In this document: positions 52,561-64,000 of the stretch, piece after piece
Layout of the letters: the number at the start of each line of letters is the position of its first letter
Position numbering within the stretch: the stretch's first letter is position 1
Assembly: GCA_034336665.1 (NCBI GenBank)
Contig: JAPFBE010000003.1
Coordinates: forward strand, 37,794,360 to 37,858,359
Length of the DNA: 64,000 bases
Direction: 5' to 3'
Origin: Luscinia megarhynchos
Taxonomy: Eukaryota; Chordata; Aves; Passeriformes; Turdidae
Made by a program: the position numbers and the translations under genes
The notes under the pieces: model-generated
Seen by the model: the letters and a program-made list of their open reading frames with translations, nothing else
The model's database searches: none
What the model was told of the DNA's origin: nothing

Positions 52561-52789
52561 TTTATGAATTTATTTCACTGTGGAGCTCAAGACTGGGCTT
52601 TTACATGGCTTTTCAGTAATTTGAAAATTAGCTAGACCACCCTGTGAATTAGGGGCAAAGAAGTGTACTAATAAAAAAGCCCTAAGATGTACAAATAGGG
52701 TTTCTTACAAAAATAAATAGCCTATCCTAGCACTTGAAGAGCATAACGAAAAACAAAAGCAAACCCCAAACAAAGAAGTGGATCCCAAA

Positions 52790-53700
52790 CGAGAGCCCCC
52801 AGAAGTGCCGCAGGGAGCGGCGCCTCGGCCGGCGCTGCTGCGGGCAGAGGGGAGCGCGGGCCCGGCGCAGGCAGCGCCCGGCGGCTCCGTCCCGTGCGGG
52901 CACCGCTCCTGCGCTCCGGGCGCAGCGGGCACAGATCCAAGCCGCTGTGGGGCTGCTTGGCGAGAACCGCGCGGGGATCACCCCAGCAGCCGGGCCGCCG
53001 AGCCGCCTCTCCTCCCAGCCGCGCTCCGGAGCAAGGCGGGGGCCTGCTCGTTCCGAGGCGCCCGTGCGCGGCCGGCACCGGCTCCTCCGCACCTGCTCCC
53101 TCCCCGCCCGCCCCCGCCGCCGTTGCCGAGAGACTGAGCGCGGCCGCCGCCGGGCGGGCCCCGCCGCCCCGATCCATCGCGGGGAGGGCGGCGTGCGAGG
53201 CCAGCGCGGCACCGCACCACCCGCACGGCCGCGGGGGCCGCTCCCGACCGCGCCATGAAGGGAGATGCTGGCGGTAGGTCGGAGGCGGCGGGCGCGGCTC
53301 GCTCTCGCGGCGCGGTGGGGCCCCGCGCCTCCCCGCCCCTCTCCCCAGCCCCTGGCTGCCGGCGGCCGCCGCGGCTGTGCCGGGAAGGCTGGTGGCGCCC
53401 AGGGAAGGGACGGGCGCGGCCGGAGGCCCGCCTGGCTCGGCGGCGGGGGAAGGGGCGGCGGCGCCCTCCGCATCGCCCGCCCCGGCCGCGCTTCCCCGCG
53501 GTGGGAGGGGGCGCTCCGGCCTTGCCCCGGGCCCTCCGCAGCCCTCGGCGAGGCAGAGCGGGGCCGTGCGGCCGGCGGGCCTCTGCGGGGGGCTCTCGTC
53601 TCTCGGGGCGGCCGCGGAGAGCCCCCTCCCCTCGCGGGGCTGTTCGCAGGGGCTGCGGGCTTGGCGTGGGTGGAGGGAGCGATGTACCCAGGCCCGGGCT
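52790..53700 (+). promoter_or_regulatory. NALCN: CpG island, NALCN promoter
   Basis: About 900 bp with very high GC and dense CpG in an otherwise AT-rich window. GC-box-like motifs are visible, e.g. CCCCGCCC at 53102-53109 and GGGCGGGCC ending at 53160. No TATA box is seen. Its position, 9.5 kb upstream of the NALCN start-codon exon and facing away from ITGBL1, makes it the NALCN promoter. Long frames on both strands inside it (328, 248 and 174 codons) are products of GC-rich composition: they are Arg, Pro, Ala and Gly dominated and match no family I know. Confidence 0.85.
53150..53273 (+). other. NALCN: Predicted NALCN exon 1 (5' UTR), start approximate
   Basis: Within the CpG island the sequence GCTGGCG|GTAGGT at 53273/53274 is a good splice donor. 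Human NALCN has a non-coding first exon before the exon with the start codon. The left boundary (transcription start) is a guess. Two ATGs occur near the donor, at 53255 and 53265, and would open short upstream frames after splicing. Other GT donors in the island cannot be ruled out. Confidence 0.5.
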
Positions 53701-55392
53701 AAACCCATTGAGCGTGCTGTGTCAGGGGCTCCTACATCGAATAGAGAGAGTGATACTTAATTTTATTTTATTTAATTAATTTTGTTATTGACATCTTTTT
53801 ATTTAAGTACTCTCAGTAAAACCAGAGACATATTTTTAGAAAGGATCTAGTTTTCTGGTGGCCTTGACGTGCAAACGTGGCATTTAAGTCGGCTGTGATT
53901 TGGTAGGTTAACCGTTGTTGCATCCAGGCAAATATTTACACCGAGAAAACACTAACTAAATGCTATCTGAGTCTTTTGTGTTACTCTTCAGCATCATCAA
54001 TTTCCTGGTTCATTTCGTTGTTCCTTTTCGTTTTCATTTCCTCCTCCAGGAGCCCCATTCCACCTACCCACAGAGTGATCAACAGAGAAATGATACATAC
54101 TAACAGTGAACTATGCTCTGCTGCATGAATGACAAAAGCTGAAGTTTCTTAACTTCGGGAAGGGGGTGAGAAATGACCCTTTCTTTGAGTTGGTCTCACT
54201 GGATGCTAGAAGTCTCCAGCTCTCTTCAAGTATATACGTATACCTTTGGAGACTTTCAGGAATAGTTGGATTTGTTTTCATTTTGTGGGTTGGTTTTTGG
54301 GTTTTTTTGGGTTTTTTGTTTTCTGTTTTACCCTTTGAGCTTGGTAACTTTCAAAATTGTAACAATTGGCATGTCATTTATGCTTTAGTTTTCTTGTTTG
54401 GTACTTCTGTTTTATTTTAATCTCAAATGTGGTCCATCACAGTTCATTGCCATTTAAGCTATACCACCTGGAAATATAACTTACTCTGATTTGACTTATT
54501 TCCAGCTCCAGGACACTGCTGATACCATGAACACTATTTAGATCTGTATGGCATTCATTCAAACCTAAATATTGAATCAAAGGCATTTTGTGTCTTAAAC
54601 TTTCACAGTAGAAGATGAATACTATCGCACTGTGTTGTAGGGAGCAATTGGCTGCTGGACCAAGCCTTAGAAGACTTCTGCAGATGAGAATGTCTTCCTG
54701 AGGCATGAGTAGCTCATGATAAGATGGAGCTGGTACTGGCTTCTGGGAAGTTGGGTTTTTTCCCCACCTGCCTAGGTATTCAGGAGTTCAGTCTGTTACA
54801 AATAACATTTCTGATGTCCTTATGAGTAAACTAGAGGTGTTGCATTCAAATATAATTTTTAGTGTGTTACTAATAGAATGCTTCCATGGTTGGATCTCCT
54901 GTAGGTTTTGAACATGAAATCTTTTGAGGTTAAAGAGCAAAGTCAGCCTAATGTGGGTGTTACAGGTTGAATCATATTTTGTTTCCCTTTCAACCTTTCT
55001 CTGTTCTCCCTTTCATTACCTCCATAGCCTCTTTTATTTCAACTACTGAATTGGTTAAATACTGATAAATACTTTGCTTTGTGAAATACCAGTTCTAAAC
55101 TACAGTTGCAAATTGTCCTGGTTCTACTAGGTAATTTCTTTTTCCTTTCTTTATTTTCTGTGATATTTTCATATTTTGTCTCTCTGGTTTTTTCCCCTTC
55201 ATGGTGAAGACAATCAAGTAGTGATACAAGTTGCTCAAAAAACCTCCTTTGTTTGAGGTTTCAAGACCAGGCTGGAGTAATCTGAGTAAACTGCAATAGC
55301 CTGGGCTGTCACCAGAGTTGATACTTGAGCAGAGAGTTGATACTGCTTGAGCAGGAGGTACAACTGGAGATCTTCTGAGGTCATAGGACCAA

Positions 55393-55910
55393 ATAATGGT
55401 TTGAGTTGTAAGGGACCTTAAAGATCATCTAGTTCCAACCCTACTGCTGTGGGCAGGGACAACTTCCACTAGACGAGATTGCTCAAAGCCCTATCCAGCC
55501 TGGCCTTGGATACTGACCAGGATGGGACATCCACAGCTTCTCTAGGAAACCTGTTCCTGTGCTTCACCACCCTCACAGGAAAGAATTTATTTTTAATATC
55601 TAATCTGAACTTACCCTCCTTTATCTTAGGGTTATTTGCCCTTGTCCTACCACTACATATCCTTGTGAAAAGTCCCTCTCCAGGGACTGTAACTCCCTTT
55701 AGATACTGGTAAACTGATGTAAGGTCTCCCTGGAGCTTTCTCCAGGCTGAACAGCTCCAGCTCTTTCAGCCTGTCTTTATAGGAGAGGTGCTCCACCCTA
55801 TCTTTGTGGCCTCCTCTAGACTCATTCCAACAGATCAAAGTCTTGTGTTGCAGGCCCTGGAGAACCTAGGTGGGGTCTCACAAGAGCAGAGTGGAGGTCA
55901 TTCTGACTTG
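55393..55910 (-). mobile_element. CR1 LINE 3' fragment (about 500 bp)
   Basis: The plus strand shows the reverse complement of the CR1 3' region in order: 'taagggaccttaaagatcat', 'ctagttccaacc', 'tccagcctggcc', 'gggacatccacagcttct', 'cctgttcctgtgcttcacca', 'ctccaggctgaacagctcca' and 'gtggcctcctctagact'. This is one of the best-preserved CR1 pieces in the window. Its terminal repeat is reduced. Frames inside are broken. Confidence 0.93.
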
Positions 55911-58900
55911 CACTGGCTTATGATTCTGTCAACTCAGTTTTCCTTTTTTTTTCCTTTTTTTTTTCTTCCCTTCAAAATAAAGCCTTTATATACAGTACCT
56001 AAAGAACCAGAGGTTCTGGTGTAACTTTTAGGAATTGCCCTGCAGCAAGGGCATGCCAATTAGTTTTTTTCAAAGGCAAGATAAGAAGAAGATAAAAAAA
56101 GAAAAAGTTCTAATTCTGTTTTTAGGATTTCAAGTTTAAAATATATAGGCATTAACTTTTTTTTTGCTGGCGATTTCTTAAGGGATAGAAAAAGAAGAAT
56201 TCAGGAAGGAAAGACTATTTCCCTTTCTTTAATAATTATTTTAGCAAAATTTGTAACAAATCTAAAAGAATATAACCACCATTTATTTTATGTATTTGAA
56301 TAGTGAAAAGGTGGATAGATCAAGTTCTAAGGCGTACTAGCATGTAAATCGTGATACAACAAAATCCCAGAAACATTAAAATAATCACTTAAGCCGACAT
56401 GCTGCCAACCGTCTGCCTACAGAGAAGCTCCTTTCCACCCTTGCATCATTCTGGGAAGGATGCCCTCATTTCTTCCTTTAAAACCTGGAAAATTGATCCA
56501 CAGTACTTAGAGCATGTGGGGTATTATAGAGGAAGGATGGGTTCCTCCTCAAACCCACTCAAACAATGACCTGGTACTGCCTATCCCCTTATGTTTATAA
56601 AGGGCTAAAGACAATTTCCACCTTGACATGAGTTATGCTGCAAAAGCAAATTCCAGAACACTGCTCTCTGATTTGTTTTTTTTCCAGTATGATTCTTACT
56701 AAGGACATTGCTACATGTCTTTTTGTCATCAATTGGCTCTGGCATATATTTATATAGACTACATAGCAGTTGACCAATCCTAGGTCACCAAATGGTAGGT
56801 GGCCCACAGTCAAATTGAGCTTTCAAAGTAAACCAGCTGTTAAACTGTGCAAATGTATTTGTGAAGGAAACACATTGCAATTGGTATTTTCTCTACATAT
56901 AATTACTGTGTATTCAGTGGCCATCATTAAATTTTAGCATTTTATCAGCCATTCTGACAGTGTAATTGTAGGACTTGGAAAGCTATCATGTTGATCAGTC
57001 ATGCCAACAACCAGCCTGCTAGAGGAGGTGGAGAGTGCTCACCAGTCTTGTGCCTTGGTTTTCACTGAAAAGCAAAACTGGCTACTTGTACAGGGAAGTA
57101 GCTACATCATGCTTGGATGTGTTCCACATTTGGGATACATGGGGAGCTGTGGCTGCATCACTGCACCATGTACATGTATGTGTAGTTTCTTCAAAATTGT
57201 ATATTGCAGATGTTAGAAGGGTTAAAGTAAAAAGAACAACGTTATGTGACAACAGCAGTAGACTAGATAAGACTCACAAGAGATCTGCCTTCGTATGCAA
57301 TGAGAGATTTGATTCTGCTTGCTGAGTATTATTTTGGCAACATCTGAGAGGAAGAATTTATATGTAAGAAGTAAATATTGTAAGAGCATTGTCATTAGTC
57401 GATAATAAGGCAAAACATAGGAAATGTGTTGCAAGCAAGGAGCTGAAGTCTGAACACCTGTCTGTTTTCAGACTATATGTTCTTATATTGGCAGCCTCAA
57501 GCTATTTTTAAACCTTTCTCAGTTGTGAACCCCAGTCCTGGTATTTTTGGTCTGAGATCCTGTTAGTAAGTACAAGATAACATCGGTCGTTCTTTCCTTC
57601 CTGTATCCAAATTATTTGAAAACGTGAATGTAACTGATTTTTAGAATATTTCCTTCAGTACCTTCTTTGTGAGGAAACAGCTTTTTAATAAATACTAAAG
57701 TTTGATCAGTTGTTAGCAGTATATCATGCTTAACATAACAAAGAGATCTTTCAGAACATTTAATCAGGTACACTAATGATACCACACAGTGAAAAAGTAC
57801 TGAAATAAGCTCTTACTTGAAATTAGTTATGAGTAAATAGCATCCATGGTGGCATGTGCCATGTCATTGTATCCACTGGAATTCTGTATTTACCCTTGTA
57901 AAATATATCTGTACTGTTGTGTATGCAACTCGCTCACTTCAGATTTTTGCTACATGAAAACAAATACTGAGATGCCATTTAACTGTACCTATACCCAAAG
58001 TCAGGGATGGAAGAACCTGTGGATGCAGGGAGCAGGCAATAGAGAAACAGTGTCAATTTGCAAAGAAGGAAAGGAGAAGGCTATTGATGAAAGAATGGGA
58101 ACTTAGGTTTTTCCTGTGATCATGTAATGCATGCTGAAGATAAGAGCAATCAACATTTTTTAAGGTAACCTGTACTTTGGGGATTTTAAAATGTGTAGTA
58201 TGGAAATGGGGTTTTGTCATCATGCTATGTGTATGGGTGTTCACATCATCTTCCTGTCACCCATTTTAGCTCTCACATCTGTAATTATTGTCTTGAGGTG
58301 TGTGCCACTTTCTGTATCTCTGCTCTGGGAGAAGTTGGAAGTAGACTTGACATTTTCAAAGAAGAGGGAAATTGAAGAGAGTGCTTGTAGGTGGCCTGCC
58401 TTGAGAGGACCTGCAGGCAATGCTCACATGATTTCAGGTGACAAAGTCAATAGGCAGAGAGAAAAAAGTGTGTTGGAAGTCAGACATTGCTGATTCCAAG
58501 GATTTGTCTGATTTTTGAACTCTCTCTCTATAAGTTGTAGGTAGAAATATCTGCTTTGTTTTCATGTTTATATTTCTGTGAAGTCTTTTTTTCAGCTGCC
58601 TTCTTTGTCAGCCAGAGCCATTATAATCATGTTTTCCTGACTTTGTGATAGGGATCTTTTGAGCAGATTATGCTATATACAGTGAGCTTGCTTTATAAAC
58701 GAGACTCAGATTTCTCAGCTTTTGATGTTGTGGAGGATTAGCTACTTTTTAAAATTTGTCTTTTGATTTTTTTAGGAACTGCATATTTCCATCAGAAGGA
58801 GTGTCTTGCACTCAGTGGGAATATTGCAAACTGGGTTATACCTTCTTCTGGCTTTTTATTCTGATGTGCACAGTGGGTCTTATGTTCTTCCCAACCATTG

Positions 58901-59916
58901 TCCTGGCATACTTTCATTTCAGCAGAAGCTGCAAATTTAGTGGGTGAGGGTGGTTTAGAAAGTGTAGAGGTTGCAGAACATGCCTGCAAGTTCAGAGATA
59001 GAAAGGAGGAGAACAAGGCTACCCTAATGGATCTGAAGGGGCTCAGTGTAATTTTCTGTTTAGTTTTATTACTTTTAATTTGCCTTTGCTTCTAAAAATA
59101 GAGGAGAAATTCAGAAGACACTGTGTTGCTCCCTGAAAAGGTTGACACCTGCAATGTGAATTTTCATTGCTACTATAAGAAAAGTACTCCAAAGAAATGT
59201 GAAATGGTTGTAGCCTCAAAACTCCATTATATTTTCCTGTCTTAAAGCCTGTCTTTGCCCTGCACCCAGTATGTCTTAAAAGCACTGCAGCTAGAAATAC
59301 ATCCTAGGGAACGTACTAAGCCTTTCACATTAATAACAGGTTGCGATCAAAGAAAGACCTAATGACGTAGGTCGGAATCAGTGCAGGAACTGCAGGGGTG
59401 GATTTGTATCGGGGTTAGGGAGGAGTACACCTCCCCATTAGCACAGCTTGGTGCTCTGTTCACTGCGTGTCACGTGCTGGAAGGAGCTCGTGCACAGCTC
59501 CCCTGCTCTTCATCCTTCAGCTGATTGCTCCCTGAAGAAACAAGTGCAAAAGGGATTAATAGTCCGAGGGTTAAAATTCTTTACATGCACGGCAGAGTCC
59601 AAAACTACAGCACATGGAAAAAGCATGTTTTCCATGGTACAATAAAAGTAGTGAGAACAGCAAAAAAAGCTGCATAAAAGCTTGAAAGCAACTATGCTAT
59701 ATTTTGAATAGTCTTGCTGAGGACCATTTACAAAATATTATTGGTTTGTCATCTTCATTCTGAATTTTTTATGTTGATTTCTGGCATTTCAGGTAGAGAA
59801 GTAAACAAGCTGTTTCTTATGTTCCATAACATTTCCTCCCTTCCATTTGGTTTTATATACATGGAGATTTGTTTATTCAAAGCTACCTCTTAAGAATTCT
59901 TCTCTATTTAGTCACA

Positions 59917-60064
59917 ACACTGATTAGCTGAGTTGGTTAGAGCATGGTGCTAGTAATGCCAAGGCTGTGGGTTTGATATCTATATGAGTTGTTCACTTAA
60001 GAGTTGGACTTGATGATCCTTCTGGGTCCCTTCCAACTCAGACTATTCTGTGGTTTCTGTGACT
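59917..60064 (+). mobile_element. TguSINE1-like SINE: tRNA-Ile-derived head with CR1 tail
   Basis: The left half resembles tRNA-Ile. TAGCTGAGTTGG (59925-59936) is an A-box-like promoter element, followed by the D-stem GGTTAGAGC, an anticodon arm around 'ggtgctagtaatgcc' (59946-59960; AGT where AAT would be expected), and a decayed B-box GGGTTTGATATC (59969-59980). The right half is a CR1 3' tail: 'gagttggacttgatgatcc', 'gggtcccttccaactcag' and 'attctgtggtttctgtgac'. This bipartite design is that of TguSINE1, a SINE known from songbirds and moved by CR1 enzymes. It sits in NALCN intron 1 in gene orientation. It is not a functional tRNA gene: the acceptor stem and T-loop are broken. Confidence 0.85.
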
Positions 60065-60351
60065 TAAGTATGTGAACCGAATCCATTATGGACTTTTATT
60101 ATGAACGTCTAAAGTTCTTGTTATTTTCTGTGCCTGGACCAATTAAAAATTCCTTGAACAAACAAAGAGGCACTGGGTAAAAGGATAAATGGGAATTTTA
60201 TTAAAAGGGTATGGCTAATCTTCCTACGCATCAAATATAAATAAGCAATACTGAGAAAAGCATGAAAACAGCATAGACTTTCTAATAGACTGTTGATAAT
60301 TATTTGCTTGCTTACCCAAATGGACACAGCTTGTTATTTAGACCATATTTT

Positions 60352-60378
60352 ATTAAAAATAAAAATAAAAATAAAAAT
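60352..60378. repeat. (AAAAT)n microsatellite
   Basis: About four to five AAAAT units in NALCN intron 1. A simple repeat, likely of minor variability. Confidence 0.85.
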
Positions 60379-61501
60379 CAGTAACTGGCTAAACAAAAAT
60401 ATCAGTTTTCATATCCTGAATCTTTTCTCATAATTACCGATTGCACTTGTCTTATTAATTATCTGTTTGTTGCTATATCTTTTCTTAAAATCTAACTAGA
60501 GCACAGTAATAGCCATTACCAGAAATAGTAAACATAAAATTATTATTTTTTTATTTCACTGATTAACAATGTCCAAAAGAACATACTTGTAAGAAACATT
60601 TTAGGCAGTGTTTTTTCCCCCTAAGGTTTTGAGAAATGCAGCTCCCAAGGCATTGCAGTAACTTCTTATCACTATGCTAAATGAAGCCATTTTAAGGTTT
60701 CATAACCTCAAATGGCACATCAGCAGCTCTGAGACTTGAAGCATTTCTGGTACTTTGGTCTAAGTAGAAAAAAAAGTCAATCCATTAAACTGGGAAATAA
60801 ATAGGAGAAAATGGAAAAAAGATTCTAAAGAGGAGAAAACAGAAGTGGGAACTTGAAGCATGAGCATGAACATGGAGAAAGCATGCAACCTCTGTGAATA
60901 TTATTTCATTCTTCATTTGTTGGAGAAGGGTTATTAATATATAATATTCATTTTATAGTATTTGCATTTTTTAGTAGCAGCTTACCAGTTTCATTTATGT
61001 AAGGGTTGCTGTGAATGACCATTTAAAATGAATATAGATGTTAGAAGCTGTCCCTTATTTTGTGCCTTTATATTATTTGTTTGTTTTTAAAAAATCCGTT
61101 ATTGCATAATGTCAGCTTCTCCAGCTGGGAATTAGTACAAGATCTCAGCCCTGTTACTGTGTGGTTTGTACAAAGACCAATGGTTTGGACTTGGTTTTAC
61201 ATAGATAGGAACTGACCTCTTGAATCTGAAAGAGAAAACAGCGGGGTAGACTTTGAAGGACTTGGAATAAGATTAAGGGTTTACATTTGCCATAACAGCT
61301 AAAAAGAAGAGACAGACAAGGATGCAAGCATAGTGTTTGGACATGAAGCAGCAGCCTATGGGATTTGGAAAGGCCAGCTGAGACCAAGCACATGGGCACT
61401 ACTGCAGTCCTGAGCCCACTATTGCCTCCAGCAAATCAAAGACTGTGTTTCCTGCATTCATGTTACAGTTGTCATTGTGATACTTGGGGCTGTAATTACC
61501 A

Positions 61502-61772
61502 GGGCCTGTAGTGACAGGACAAGAGAGAAACAGAGTTGAACTGGAAAAGGGAAGATTTAGGTTGGACATAAGGAAGAAATTCTTTACTACAATGAAAGTG
61601 ATGAGACATACAAATGGGCTGTTCAGAGAAGTTGTGGTAGGCATATCATTAAAAAGTGGACAGGGCTTTCAGCAGCCTGATCTAGTGAAAAATGTCCCTA
61701 CCTATGACAGGGGAGTTGGGATAGATTATCATTCAAGGTTTCTTTGAACTCAAACCATTCTATGATTCTGTC
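61502..61772 (+). mobile_element. CR1 LINE 3' end
   Basis: The CR1 boxes run in order: 'cctgtagtgacaggac', 'actggaaaagggaagattta', 'aggaagaaattctttact', 'agagaagttgtggtaggca', 'cagcctgatctagtgaaaaa' and 'tgtccctacctatgacaggg', ending 'aaccattctatgattctgtc'. About 270 bp, plus orientation, well preserved. The 78- and 81-codon frames over it are chance frames. Confidence 0.94.
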
Positions 61773-62767
61773 TTATGCTAGCTTTGACAAACTTTTAGTT
61801 GTCACAGGGCAGTGTCATCTGCAGACACTTGGCCCAGAGTAAAGGTCCAGAGCAAGGTCCCAAGATCTTGCTTTCTTCCCCACCTCGCTTTGCTGGGGAA
61901 AAAAAAAGAAATCTGTAAGGGGTTGTATTTCATGAACAATAGAATTGTATTTCATGGGCAGACAGTTACCTCTCAGGAGAGTGTATCTTCCTCATCTGTT
62001 TGGATTTGCTTAGACTGGGATCCATGAACTGTGTCTGTGGGAAAGTCAGTACTAAGATCTTACTCACCTTACTGCTCTCAGGACGTGTCCCTTAATTGTG
62101 GCTTACATGGCTGAGCATACAAAAGGCTCAGTCAGTGCCACCCATGCAGGAATGTCCCGACCCAGCCTGACCTTGTGGAAACAACACATTTTCCTCAGTC
62201 CTTCCATGTGCCAACACTTGCTCCACAGACATCTGTCTGGCTGTTGGATAGATAATTGTTAACATCAAAAGAAAGTATTAGAAAAACACATGTTAATAGT
62301 AGTATATAGCAAGAAGACTCTTCTGATTTCAGTAAATAATATTAACATCTATTGACTGCTTAACATTGCCTGTTTGCCTTTGGCATACTGGGTTTATCTT
62401 AGCCTAGTGCAATAAATGGAAACGTCACCATTTAATTAAATGGCTCCAGGTCAAATCCATCCAATGATTTCTCTATGTTGAAGTTCACAGCAATAGGATT
62501 CTTTGCATATTAGAACAAATTTTCTGTCAGCATTGCTAAGTTTCTGGTAATTGTTTGTGTTGCATACCTTTGTGTATTTTTTTTGGAAGCTAAGAAAAAC
62601 TGAGAGTCATATCAGTGATTTATATTCAATAAAATCAATATTCTATTAATCAGTAAGTACAAAAGAAGTGTGTATGAAAACAAAATGCTTTAGGTCATTT
62701 ATAAAACAGTTCAGAATGCATTATATTGCTTAAGTGAATTACTGTTTTCTGTTTTTTTCTCACCAAG

Positions 62768-64000
<1,233 letters not shown>

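Larger units (their letters stand above)
44311..52790. other. Intergenic region between divergent ITGBL1 and NALCN promoters
   Basis: About 8.5 kb with no coding exon I can recognise. It contains a TATG-type repeat at 46.6 kb and CR1 pieces at 47.5, 51.3 and 52.5 kb, listed separately. The left 500 bp remain moderately CpG-rich. Frames of up to 138 codons (50798-51214) encode nothing I recognise and have no splice or promoter context. The region may hold shared enhancers, but nothing in the sequence proves it. Confidence 0.6.
53274..62767 (+). other. NALCN: NALCN intron 1
   Basis: About 9.5 kb between the predicted donor in the CpG island and the acceptor before the start-codon exon. It contains a long CR1 fragment (55.4-55.9 kb), a tRNA-headed SINE (59.9 kb), an AAAAT repeat (60.35 kb) and a CR1 3' end (61.5 kb). 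A locally GC-richer stretch at 59.39-59.56 kb contains an E-box CACGTG near 59470. No coding exon is recognised. Frames of about 60-100 codons look like chance. Confidence 0.6.

Noticed and set aside
52722..53708. 328-codon minus-strand frame (and 248- and 174-codon frames) across the CpG island
   Set aside because: The products are Arg/Pro/Ala/Gly-dominated and exist on both strands of a GC-rich island, where stop codons are rare. No family resemblance. Position is explained by the NALCN promoter.
59917..59990. A tRNA-Ile gene
   Set aside because: The acceptor stem does not pair, the B-box is decayed and a CR1 tail follows directly, so this is the head of a SINE.

Overview
This is a vertebrate nuclear window, almost certainly from a bird and probably a perching bird (Passeriformes). 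It is AT-rich and mostly non-coding. It is littered with CR1 LINE fragments in both orientations, the commonest bird retrotransposon. It also carries an avian-type LTR at the left edge and one short element with a tRNA-Ile-like head and a CR1-like tail, the architecture of TguSINE1 described from zebra finch. There are no operons, no bacterial-style genes and no CRISPR arrays. Two split genes can be recognised from protein sequence, arranged head to head. ITGBL1 (integrin beta-like 1) runs leftward: exon 1, with start codon and signal peptide, is at about 44.1 kb, and exon 2, with the first cysteine-rich I-EGF-like unit, is at about 42.7 kb. NALCN (sodium leak channel, non-selective) runs rightward: a CpG-island promoter and predicted non-coding first exon lie at about 52.8-53.7 kb, and the first coding exon is at 62.8 kb. 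The same neighbour order (ITGBL1 next to NALCN, divergent) is known on human chromosome 13q, which supports both calls. Layout: 1-42,645 is the promoter-proximal part of ITGBL1 intron 2. I found no further exon there. It holds one LTR, several CR1 pieces, a large GATA/GGTA microsatellite, A-rich tracts and a purine-rich block. 42,646-44,144 holds ITGBL1 exons 2 and 1 and intron 1. About 43.97-44.30 kb is the ITGBL1 CpG-rich promoter, with a (GGAC)n tetranucleotide repeat. About 44.3-52.8 kb is the intergenic space between the two promoters, with three CR1 pieces. 52.8-53.7 kb is the NALCN CpG island. 53.27-62.77 kb is NALCN intron 1, which contains a long CR1 fragment, the tRNA-headed SINE and another CR1 3' end. 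62.77-62.91 kb is the exon with the NALCN start codon, followed by intron 2 to the window edge. Apart from short exons the window is non-coding, and nearly all open reading frames of 60 or more codons look like chance frames, shadows of GC-rich promoters, or frames inside retrotransposon relics. I did not find a convincing new biological system. The most notable items are a short divergent ITGBL1/NALCN promoter pair, overlapping upstream reading frames predicted in the NALCN leader, a repeat-bearing ITGBL1 leader, an LTR in the same orientation as ITGBL1, a tRNA-derived SINE, and three perfect or near-perfect small hairpins.
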